Source of the DNA: Bacteriovoracaceae bacterium
GTDB lineage: Bacteria > Bdellovibrionota > Bacteriovoracia > Bacteriovoracales > Bacteriovoracaceae
Direction of reading: 5' to 3'
DNA length: 5,260 nt
NCBI GenBank assembly: GCA_947442115.1
Contig: CANEVK010000209.1
Location: 1 to 5,260, forward strand
The notes beneath the pieces were generated by a model that saw only the letters and a program-made list of their open reading frames with translations, searched no databases and was not told the origin of the DNA. Shown in pieces: positions 1 through 5,260 of this stretch (position 1 is its first letter; each line of letters starts with the position of its first letter). A program made the translations under genes and the position numbers.

Positions 1-1052
1 GAAAGTGATCTGATAACAACTGTAGCAGCTTGAGATCCAGTATTCCCGCCAGTGGCTGCCATCATAGGCATATACATGGCAAGAATGATAAAACTTTCAA
101 GCACGCCTTGATAGGCATTAATAATCATACCAGAAACAATACCTATTGCCGCTAGTGAAACAAGCCATACCACTCGCTTTTTAAAATGATGAAAAGATGA
201 AGTTTGAAGATATTCATCATCATTCGAAGTTGTCATAATACCTCCGAATTTTTCAAAATCTTCTGCTTGTTCAGCACGGATAATATCAATCGCCTCCTCG
301 TGAGAGACAATACCTACGAGTTGATTGAGTGAATTTAAAACAGGAATGGCGACGATGTCATACTTCTCAATTTTTTGAGCAACAGATTCTCGATCTTCGT
401 TCACTTCTGCATAAACAAAGAACTCATTGAGCATATCTGTGACTTGATCTTTCGGCTCATGCATCACGAGATCTTTCAAGGTGACAAAACCTTTCATCAC
501 CATTGAATGATCTACAACGTAAATGTAATAGATGTTATCTTTGGAGGGGCCATCTTTTCTAATTTTTGCTAAAGCTTCTGCCGCAGTCATGTCAGCAAAA
601 ATCGTAGCAAAATCTGTTGTCATAATCCCACCGGCCGTTTCCGGTGGATAGGCTGAAAGTATGATAACGTCTTCTCTTACTTTTTTATCTAAGTAGGGGA
701 GAAGCTCAATTTGTTGTTCCTTGCTTAGTTCCTGATAAAGGTCGGCCCGAATATCAGAAAACATTTGAGCAAAAATTTTGGCAAAGCTACGTCGGTCCAA
801 GGCATGAAAAAGTTTTATTTGAAGAATTTGAGAAAAATCGGAAAAGATCCGTCCCTGATCTTCTAAATCAAGTTTTTTGAGGTAGTCGATGACTTCCTCA
901 ATTGGTTTTTCCTCCATGAATTCTGCCACATCCATGGTAGGTAACTCTTCAAACATTTCAACCAGCTCATCTGTCTTACCTTGTTCAGATAAGTCCTGAA
1001 GAAGCTCCTGGTTTTCCGGTTCTAAATTTTCTGAATCGATTTCATTTGCCAT
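1..1052 (-). CDS. mgtE: MgtE-family Mg2+ channel/transporter, N-terminal 350 residues (3' end outside window)
   Basis: This encodes a magnesium-gated Mg2+ channel of the inner membrane. Reading leftward from the ATG at 1052, an acidic helical N domain covers about residues 1-130. A CBS pair covers about 131-260 and opens with the family-typical PPETAGGIMTTDF at 136-148. A connecting (plug-like) helix follows at about 252-290, then TM1 at about 294-311. The start of TM2 carries the MgtE signature Pro329 and GGNTGSQ at 335-341. In known MgtE structures the N and CBS domains sense cytosolic Mg2+ and close the pore. Family members are about 450 residues, so roughly 100 residues (TM2 to TM5) lie beyond the window. 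The start is the only candidate: no ATG, GTG or TTG lies between it and the upstream in-frame stop. It lacks a good Shine-Dalgarno sequence, since the nearest AAGGAAG is over 30 bases upstream. No Mg2+ riboswitch (M-box) fits the short leader. The family call is very secure. Confidence 0.96.
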   Translation of the reverse strand, partial: MANEIDSENLEPENQELLQDLSEQGKTDELVEMFEELPTMDVAEFMEEKPIEEVIDYLKKLDLEDQGRIFSDFSQILQIKLFHALDRRSFAKIFAQMFSDIRADLYQELSKEQQIELLPYLDKKVREDVIILSAYPPETAGGIMTTDFATIFADMTAAEALAKIRKDGPSKDNIYYIYVVDHSMVMKGFVTLKDLVMHEPKDQVTDMLNEFFVYAEVNEDRESVAQKIEKYDIVAIPVLNSLNQLVGIVSHEEAIDIIRAEQAEDFEKFGGIMTTSNDDEYLQTSSFHHFKKRVVWLVSLAAIGIVSGMIINAYQGVLESFIILAMYMPMMAATGGNTGSQAATVVIRSL

Positions 1053-1098
1053 ACTAAAACGGTCTACTTCAATGATGTTTAAGAATGTTTTCTTCCTT

Positions 1099-1104
1099 AT
1101 TCTA
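1099..1104 (-). promoter_or_regulatory. Weak candidate -10 box for mgtE
   Basis: On the minus strand the hexamer TAGAAT matches the sigma70 -10 consensus at 5 of 6 positions, about 50 bases upstream of the mgtE start. No convincing -35 hexamer lies 16-18 bases further upstream (TATGGA at 17 is poor). This is the best leftward candidate in the divergent intergenic region, but it could be chance in AT-rich DNA. Confidence 0.25.
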
Positions 1105-1156
1105 CTTTAATCCTTTTGTTATCCATAGTTTAAATAAACGGCAAGAGGATTTTTTA

Positions 1157-1183
1157 TAAAGAATCCCTACTCTCTGTCGATAA
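1157..1183 (+). promoter_or_regulatory. Sigma28 (FliA)-type promoter for the 743-residue protein gene
   Basis: The sequence reads TAAAGAAT, then exactly 11 bases, then GTCGATAA. The enteric sigma28 consensus is TAAAGTTT-N11-GCCGATAA, so the match is 6/8 in the -35 element, 7/8 in the -10 element, and perfect in spacing. Transcription would start near 1189-1191, leaving a leader of about 27 bases before the ATG at 1217. Sigma28 normally controls late flagellar, chemotaxis and motility genes. In Bdellovibrio a FliA-type motif has been linked to attack-phase genes. The match is seen directly; its use in this organism is inferred. Confidence 0.7.
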
Positions 1184-1216
1184 GTAAGGGTCAGAAATTG
1201 AAGGGAAAAGGGTTTT

Positions 1217-3448
1217 ATGGAGCAACAAACGATTTACAAATTTCTTTTTCGATCAGAATTTAAAACTCTGAATGAAGCACTTCAGATAAAAACAAATCTT
1301 TCTGCTCAGGCCAGTGAAAATTCAGATGAGCTCGTTAAAAGCCTTTCATCCGCCTCTGCTGGATTAGTGGTCTGTGCTTTGAAAGAAAAAGCTGATCTTA
1401 TTGAACTTGCAACTTTTATAAAAATTTGCAAAAAAAATTCTAAAATCTGCCCTAATAAAATTTTAGTCGTCAATTTTTCTGGTGATAAGCAATTTGAAAA
1501 AGCTATTTTGCGACTTGGAATATCTGATATTGTTGAACCTACTGTAAATGCAAAAAGTCTTCGATTTAAAATTGATTTTCTCATGCGCTCTCTTTCTGCT
1601 CAGACTAAACAACAAACTCCGATGGGTAACACTTCTCAAGCGACTGGTCGAGACGAAGCAAAAAGTCCTGAAAGGAAAGCTTCTGATCATCTACCTAATT
1701 GGACCACACCTCTTGAGTGCGAGGATGATATTTGGATTCTTCGAAATGATATAGACTGTAAAAAAGTTTTAACTCGATGGTTAGTCAAATTCATGGGGCC
1801 CAGCCCCTATGTCGCTCAGTGGGTGGACTCAGGTACTCCCGGAGTTTGGAGATTTGATTTCAAAGAAGACAACAGAGTTTTTATTTTTGGACATGGAGCA
1901 TGGTTTTTCAGAGGTGAACAAAAACCTGAATTTATTTGGAGTGAAAACAATTGGCTTTTCACTGGCAGCAGTTTTGAACTCCTTTATAAAGAAGGGGAAA
2001 CGATTCATCAAAGATTAAAATTAAAAGATAGAAGTCTCACCATTTGTAAAAATTCAGATTTTGCGAAGACCAAAATTCAAAAAATTATAGAAAGTTTTAA
2101 TAAAGAACTCGTCTTTAGAAATGATCAGCAAGATTCTGGTGAGGATGAGTCTATTGAAAATGAAACTGATCTCTACAAGAAATTATCTGGGAAAGGCAAG
2201 ACTGAGACCTTAGATTACGGTCCGCTTTCGGGTAAAGGAAAAACTTCAAATATCAATATTGATCCATTGTCCGGAAAGGCTAAAACAGCACACCTTGGTG
2301 GCCCACCATTGTCTATGGATCTTAATCCTGGGGATAATGATCTCAGTAGTGATCCTTTATCTCAGAAGGCGACTAAAAATTCGGGTCCTTCATTTTGGGA
2401 TGAAGAAACAAAAGGTAAAGGTGGTGATGATCTTGGTGGATTTATGGATGCTCCAGCGCCAGATGCTGTCAATGAGGGTCAGGAACTAGGACTCGATACT
2501 GGAGGTAAAGTTAGTACTTTCTATAAGAAACATAATGAAGCTGAACAGTATGACGCTAAAGATGATTTAGGTCATTCCATTAAAAAAGATGGAGTCTCTG
2601 GAAATCTTTCAGGAAAAATAGATCCAAAATTTAGAGATAAAGATCAAGGGGGCGATTTAAATGGAGCAAATTCCACTGACCGCCTGAAAAGTCATCTCAA
2701 AAATCCAGAGCTTAATAGAGAGGAAAAGGAAAAAGAAGCCAAAACACCTTCGGCCTATGCAGGTAAAAGTAAAACAGATAAATTAGATGGCCATCTCTCT
2801 TCACCAGAAATTGAGAACAAACCAAAAAAGCCTTTGGAAAAAAGTGAGTCAGAAAAAAATCAACAAGCTCCAAAAGCAGCTTTACCTCAAGGCCTTAAAA
2901 AGCGTGATGATGGGGGAAGATTGTCAGATGATGAAACAAATTCGGACCCTTCATCTGAACCAGCTAAAAAAGAAAATAAGAAATCAGTCCCTCAAGCGTC
3001 TGGTGAATTACAAGGTGAGGAAATACCTGATAATGTCCTCCCCTTTGATCAAAATACCAAATTAGAACTCGATGATGAGCTTCCTAAGGATCTTGAAGAG
3101 GCCATTCAGTCTGCCAAAGTTATTTCTTATCTTGTTCAAGATCTGGTAAAAGTTGAATGTAAGCTCGATGATTACTTTGATTGCAATATTATTTTTAAAT
3201 CCACACAAACGGGTCTCTTAGTTGATCGTCCGGTGAAGTTGAATCTCAATTTCAATTATATGAGTAAAGACACCATCCTAAAATTAGATGGGAAGGTGAC
3301 TAGCCTTGAGACAGATGATGAGGGAGTTCAATTTATTACGGTTGAGATTTCTCAAGACTACGATGCTGTCTTTGGGTCTTTCATGAGGCTTTATCAGTCT
3401 CGTCAAAAAAATATAAATGTCTTTATGAAGGCGGCCAAAGGGTACTAA
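1217..3448 (+). CDS. Multidomain protein: pseudo-receiver, Trp-rich domain, disordered repeat linker, PilZ-like C-terminus
   Basis: I do not recognise this 743-residue protein as a named family. Residues 1-128 look like a response-regulator receiver fold: a beta3-like AGLVVCAL at 48-55, a beta4-like KILVVNFS at 81-88, and an end resembling the usual 'ALxxGADDYLxKPF...L' (LRLGISDIVEPTVNAKSL, 98-115). Ala54 sits where the phosphorylated Asp should be, and Glu107 replaces the conserved Lys, so phosphorylation is unlikely. Residues about 160-305 form a compact domain with eight tryptophans between 162 and 246. Residues about 306-615 are charged, low-complexity and probably disordered, with LSGKGKT repeats. 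Residues about 620-743 resemble a PilZ barrel followed by a helix, but RxxxR and D/NxSxxG are missing. There is no signal peptide or membrane segment, so it is probably cytoplasmic. A purine-rich AAGGGAAAAGGG precedes the ATG. The sigma28-type promoter suggests a motility-linked scaffold or adaptor; this role is inferred. Confidence 0.88.
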   Translation: MEQQTIYKFLFRSEFKTLNEALQIKTNLSAQASENSDELVKSLSSASAGLVVCALKEKADLIELATFIKICKKNSKICPNKILVVNFSGDKQFEKAILRLGISDIVEPTVNAKSLRFKIDFLMRSLSAQTKQQTPMGNTSQATGRDEAKSPERKASDHLPNWTTPLECEDDIWILRNDIDCKKVLTRWLVKFMGPSPYVAQWVDSGTPGVWRFDFKEDNRVFIFGHGAWFFRGEQKPEFIWSENNWLFTGSSFELLYKEGETIHQRLKLKDRSLTICKNSDFAKTKIQKIIESFNKELVFRNDQQDSGEDESIENETDLYKKLSGKGKTETLDYGPLSGKGKTSNINIDPLSGKAKTAHLGGPPLSMDLNPGDNDLSSDPLSQKATKNSGPSFWDEETKGKGGDDLGGFMDAPAPDAVNEGQELGLDTGGKVSTFYKKHNEAEQYDAKDDLGHSIKKDGVSGNLSGKIDPKFRDKDQGGDLNGANSTDRLKSHLKNPELNREEKEKEAKTPSAYAGKSKTDKLDGHLSSPEIENKPKKPLEKSESEKNQQAPKAALPQGLKKRDDGGRLSDDETNSDPSSEPAKKENKKSVPQASGELQGEEIPDNVLPFDQNTKLELDDELPKDLEEAIQSAKVISYLVQDLVKVECKLDDYFDCNIIFKSTQTGLLVDRPVKLNLNFNYMSKDTILKLDGKVTSLETDDEGVQFITVEISQDYDAVFGSFMRLYQSRQKNINVFMKAAKGY
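2183..2398 (+). repeat. In-frame 42-bp repeats encoding LSGKGKT-type 14-residue units
   Basis: Three consecutive 14-codon units start at 2183, 2225 and 2267: LSGKGKTETLDYGP, LSGKGKTSNINIDP and LSGKAKTAHLGGPP. Two degenerate units follow, LSMDLNPGDNDLSSDP (16 codons) and one beginning LSQKATKNSGPS. Related pieces recur later in the linker: LSGKIDPK near residue 464 and YAGKSKTDKLDGHLS near residue 514. The DNA has diverged at synonymous sites (for example TTATCTGGG, CTTTCGGGT and TTGTCCGGA for LSG), while the protein motif is kept. That argues for selection on the peptide rather than a recent slippage expansion. Confidence 0.85.
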
Positions 3449-3463
3449 AATGAATTAGTACCC
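3440..3463 (+). other. Perfect 9-bp inverted repeat spanning the stop codon
   Basis: GGGTACTAA (3440-3448) and TTAGTACCC (3455-3463) are exact reverse complements around the 6-base loop AATGAA. The left arm contains the last codons and the TAA stop of the upstream gene. No T-run follows, so this hairpin alone is not a terminator. It competes for its right arm with the next hairpin. It could also be an operator-like palindrome. Confidence 0.7.
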
Positions 3464-3495
3464 GTCCTTAATGCTCGGGTACTGGCATATTTTTT
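3455..3495 (+). terminator. Probable intrinsic terminator of the 743-residue protein gene
   Basis: AGTACCCG (3457-3464) pairs perfectly with CGGGTACT (3476-3483) around an 11-base loop. Two U-G pairs can extend the stem outward (3455-3456 with 3484-3485). Four bases later comes a run of six T (3490-3495). The stem is moderately strong and the T-run slightly offset, so it is a plausible but not ideal Rho-independent terminator. Confidence 0.6.
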
Positions 3496-3561
3496 CTTAC
3501 CTCTAACTTTCTTTGTTTTACTATTCCCTCCTCTTTTGATCTGCTTAGGTCAAACAAATCT

Positions 3562-3567
3562 AAGGAG
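3562..3567 (+). promoter_or_regulatory. Shine-Dalgarno AAGGAG of the carboxypeptidase gene
   Basis: A near-perfect AAGGAG lies 6 bases before the ATG at 3574 and fixes that start. The stretch upstream (about 3490-3540) is T/C-rich. I see no convincing sigma70 or sigma28 promoter in it. Confidence 0.85.
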
Positions 3568-3573
3568 TAGGAT

Positions 3574-4920
3574 ATGTTAAATTGGAAAAGATCCCTTCTG
3601 GCCCTTGCCCTCACTTCGGCCTCAGCTTTTGCCCAAAATGCTTATATTGTTCGATTTGACCTTAATGATGGAATGAAGACATTTCTTCGCGCTAATCAAT
3701 TTGATGTCACTGGTGTGAACTATAAGACAAATGAAATTGAAGCTCTTCTAACTGAAGAGGAGTTTGCCAATCTTTCATCTCAAAAGTCTGCTGTTATAAA
3801 GTTCTCATTTCCTCAAAATCTATCGGCTGCTCCAGATGAAGATTATAAGAACCCAGATGAGATCACTGATTTTGTGAATGATATTCATGCAAAGTATCCT
3901 GATATTACATCCATTAAAGTCATTGGAAAGTCTTTAGAAGGAAGAGAAATTTTAGCCATTAAAATTTCAGATAATGCTGCTGAAGATGAGCTTGAGCCAA
4001 CGGTTCTTGTAAATGCTATGCACCACGCTCGTGAAGTGATGACTCCAGAAGTGACGACAGATATGGTGGATTACCTTACATCTCAATATGGATCAAATGC
4101 TGAAGTGACAAAATGGGTTGATAGCACTGAAATCTGGGTTGTTCCGATGTTTAACGTCGATGGAAACAATAAGATGTGGTTAGAAAACTCAATGTGGAGA
4201 AAAAATACACGTGGAGGTTACGGAGTTGATATTAACCGCAATTATCCAACGGGTTGGAATTCTTGTAATGGATCAAGTGCTTATCAAAGTGCGCAAGACT
4301 ATCGTGGAACTTCTCCAGCTTCAGAGCCAGAAACTCAGGCGATGATGAATCTTGTGGCCTCAATTAAGCCAGTTTTTAATATTTCTTATCACTCTTATTC
4401 AGAAATCGTTATTTATCCATTTGGTTGTCGACCTAAGAAAACTCCTACGGCCGAAGCTGTTGAACAGATTGGCGCTGAAATTGGTAAAAAAATTGACTAC
4501 AGACCAGGAACAGCTTGGGAACTTCTTTATAATGCCGATGGTGGAGACATTGACTGGATGTATACTGAACACCAAGTCATTCCTTATGTGATTGAAGTGA
4601 ACAGCTCTTCACAAGGATTCCATCCAAGTTATGCTCAGTGGAGAAATAAAACAGTTATCCGCAATCGCCCAGGTTGGATGCACCTTTTAAACCGACTTAA
4701 TGGACCAAGCTTAAATGGTGTTGTTGATGCGAAAGATTATCAAACCATTAAAATTTTCAAGACAGGGACATCTGAATTAATTCAATCCTATAAAATTAAT
4801 CCAGATGGAAGTTTTTTTGTGATTCTTAAAACAGGAACTTATGATTTTTCTTTCGAAGGATTAAAAATAAAAAAGCTTTCAAGCGTTGATGTTTCACAAA
4901 AAGTAAGTGTGAATTTTTAA
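3574..4920 (+). CDS. Secreted zinc carboxypeptidase, peptidase family M14
   Basis: This enzyme removes C-terminal residues from peptides. A signal peptide (WKRS, then a hydrophobic core, then SAFA|QNA with likely cleavage after Ala20) exports it. Residues about 21-88 form a short pro-segment, about 90-375 the catalytic domain, and about 378-448 a small beta-sandwich resembling the transthyretin-like domain often attached to M14 enzymes. Active-site residues, matched to bovine carboxypeptidase A, are all present: zinc ligands His151 and Glu154 (HHARE) and His273 (YHSYS); substrate-binding Arg213 (WRKNTR), Asn221 and Arg222 (GVDINRNY); Tyr319 (LYNADGG); and the general base Glu341 (VIEVN). The spacings Arg222-His273 (51) and Tyr319-Glu341 (22) equal those in carboxypeptidase A. 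Ile326 aligns with Ile255 of that enzyme and suggests preference for hydrophobic C-terminal residues. Likely roles are nutrient acquisition or, in a predator, digestion of prey protein. It appears to be a single-gene unit with its own terminator. Confidence 0.95.
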   Translation: MLNWKRSLLALALTSASAFAQNAYIVRFDLNDGMKTFLRANQFDVTGVNYKTNEIEALLTEEEFANLSSQKSAVIKFSFPQNLSAAPDEDYKNPDEITDFVNDIHAKYPDITSIKVIGKSLEGREILAIKISDNAAEDELEPTVLVNAMHHAREVMTPEVTTDMVDYLTSQYGSNAEVTKWVDSTEIWVVPMFNVDGNNKMWLENSMWRKNTRGGYGVDINRNYPTGWNSCNGSSAYQSAQDYRGTSPASEPETQAMMNLVASIKPVFNISYHSYSEIVIYPFGCRPKKTPTAEAVEQIGAEIGKKIDYRPGTAWELLYNADGGDIDWMYTEHQVIPYVIEVNSSSQGFHPSYAQWRNKTVIRNRPGWMHLLNRLNGPSLNGVVDAKDYQTIKIFKTGTSELIQSYKINPDGSFFVILKTGTYDFSFEGLKIKKLSSVDVSQKVSVNF

Positions 4921-5210
4921 AGATTTTCAAGGGCCTCTTTGAGGCCCTTTTTTATTTCTACAGAATCTTCTTTTTTCACTTCTAGAATAAATTCTTTTTG
5001 AGGGTAGCAAGCGATCGCAATGCCTTCAGAACACTTTCCTAAACAGCCACCTCTGACAACTTTGATCCCTTTTTGAGTCTCTTCCTTGGCCCATTTTTTT
5101 AAGTCATCTGTAAGCTCTTTAGAGCCTTTAGCAAAGCAACTATCTTCACCTGGTCTCTCATAGTTACAAATATAGATTTCAATTTTAGAGTTCATTTTTT
5201 CATTTTTCAT
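4917..5210 (-). CDS. Thioredoxin-like [2Fe-2S] ferredoxin (Shethna type)
   Basis: This 97-residue cytoplasmic protein has the Cys pattern of thioredoxin-fold [2Fe-2S] ferredoxins. Cys15 and Cys25 are separated by nine residues (CNYERPGEDSC, followed by FAKGS), and Cys56 and Cys60 lie in VRGGCLGKCSEG, followed by an IAIACYP strand. These four cysteines should bind the cluster. Cys68 is extra. The family carries electrons; related folds occur as the NuoE-like subunit domain and as stand-alone proteins of uncertain partner. No redox partner gene is visible here. The start at 5210 is chosen because AGGA sits 5 bases upstream; an in-frame Met6 (5195) is an alternative that would drop five charged residues. 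The stop codon overlaps that of the convergent carboxypeptidase gene by 4 bases. The C-terminal helix is encoded by the DNA that forms the terminator of the peptidase gene. Confidence 0.9.
   Translation of the reverse strand: MKNEKMNSKIEIYICNYERPGEDSCFAKGSKELTDDLKKWAKEETQKGIKVVRGGCLGKCSEGIAIACYPQKEFILEVKKEDSVEIKKGLKEALENL
4931..4953 (+). terminator. Strong intrinsic terminator of the carboxypeptidase gene
   Basis: GGGCCTC (4931-4937), loop TTT, and GAGGCCC (4941-4947) form a perfect GC-rich 7-bp stem followed at once by TTTTTT. It starts 11 bases after the peptidase stop codon. On the opposite strand the same stem is followed by a poor T-run, so termination should be mainly rightward. It lies wholly within the ferredoxin coding sequence. 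Confidence 0.92.
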
Positions 5211-5215
5211 AATTT

Positions 5216-5219
5216 TCCT
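5216..5219 (-). promoter_or_regulatory. Shine-Dalgarno AGGA of the ferredoxin gene
   Basis: On the minus strand AGGA lies 5 bases before the ATG at 5210, favouring that start over the in-frame Met codon at 5195. The AT-rich stretch just upstream (TTAATAAAAT on the minus strand) could hold a -10 element. No -35 is convincing in the few bases left before the window edge. Confidence 0.65.
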
Positions 5220-5260
5220 GAAATAATTTTATTAAGAAGTGGGCCTTGGAGTGTTATCAC

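Noticed and set aside
229..632. The six-residue string GGIMTT occurs twice in MgtE (residues 141-146 and 270-275), suggesting an internal duplication
   Set aside because: The first copy is the normal start of the CBS region. The flanks of the second (connecting helix) share nothing more, so it looks coincidental.
1053..1216. Possible Mg2+ riboswitch (M-box) in the mgtE leader
   Set aside because: The minus-strand leader is short, with no visible series of paired elements of the needed size or conserved M-box core; MgtE is also gated directly by Mg2+ through its own domains.
1306..3065. Several open frames of 60-92 codons overlapping the 743-residue gene on both strands
   Set aside because: They are shadows of the long gene: no matching Shine-Dalgarno, no recognisable domain, and composition that follows the codon pattern of the real frame.
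4352..4591. 79-codon open frame inside the carboxypeptidase gene
   Set aside because: It lies in another frame across the conserved catalytic core of the M14 enzyme and shows no start signals or family features.
5251..5260. GTGTTATCAC at the window edge as a partial operator palindrome
   Set aside because: Only 3-base arms match, and the window ends there, so neither symmetry nor context can be judged.

Overview
The window is an AT-rich bacterial chromosomal segment with four genes and almost no wasted space. No mobile element, CRISPR array, tRNA or rRNA is visible. The best guess for the source is a low-GC member of the Bdellovibrionota (Bacteriovorax/Halobacteriovorax/Peredibacter-like predatory or free-living relatives). 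This rests on overall style: low GC, a long disordered regulator that seems to join a pseudo-receiver to a PilZ-like end, a sigma28-type promoter in front of it, and a secreted M14 carboxypeptidase. No single gene proves the taxonomy, so it is an inference of moderate strength.

Layout. (1) Positions 1-1052, minus strand: the 5' 350 codons of an MgtE magnesium channel/transporter, cut by the window edge just after the start of its membrane domain. (2) Positions 1053-1216: a divergent intergenic region. It holds a good match to a sigma28 (FliA) promoter firing rightward, and only a weak sigma70-like candidate firing leftward to mgtE. (3) Positions 1217-3448, plus strand: a 743-residue multidomain protein of no recognised family. 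In order it has a degenerate receiver-like domain, a tryptophan-rich orphan domain, about 300 residues of charged disordered linker with LSGKGKT-type repeats, and a PilZ-like C-terminal domain. (4) Positions 3440-3495: three copies of a GGGTACT-type arm at and after the stop codon of that gene. They can form two mutually exclusive hairpins, the second being a plausible terminator. (5) Positions 3574-4920, plus strand: a secreted zinc carboxypeptidase (M14) with every catalytic residue present. (6) Positions 4917-5210, minus strand: a thioredoxin-like (Shethna-type) [2Fe-2S] ferredoxin, overlapping the peptidase gene tail to tail by 4 bases. The strong intrinsic terminator of the peptidase lies inside the ferredoxin coding sequence.

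The genes do not form an obvious pathway, and each appears to be its own transcription unit. The most interesting locus is the middle gene. A FliA-type promoter would place it in a motility (or attack-phase) regulon. A receiver-like N-terminus without the phospho-acceptor Asp, together with a PilZ-like C-terminus without the c-di-GMP-binding arginines, would make it a scaffold or adaptor that uses the folds but not the usual chemistry of two signalling systems.
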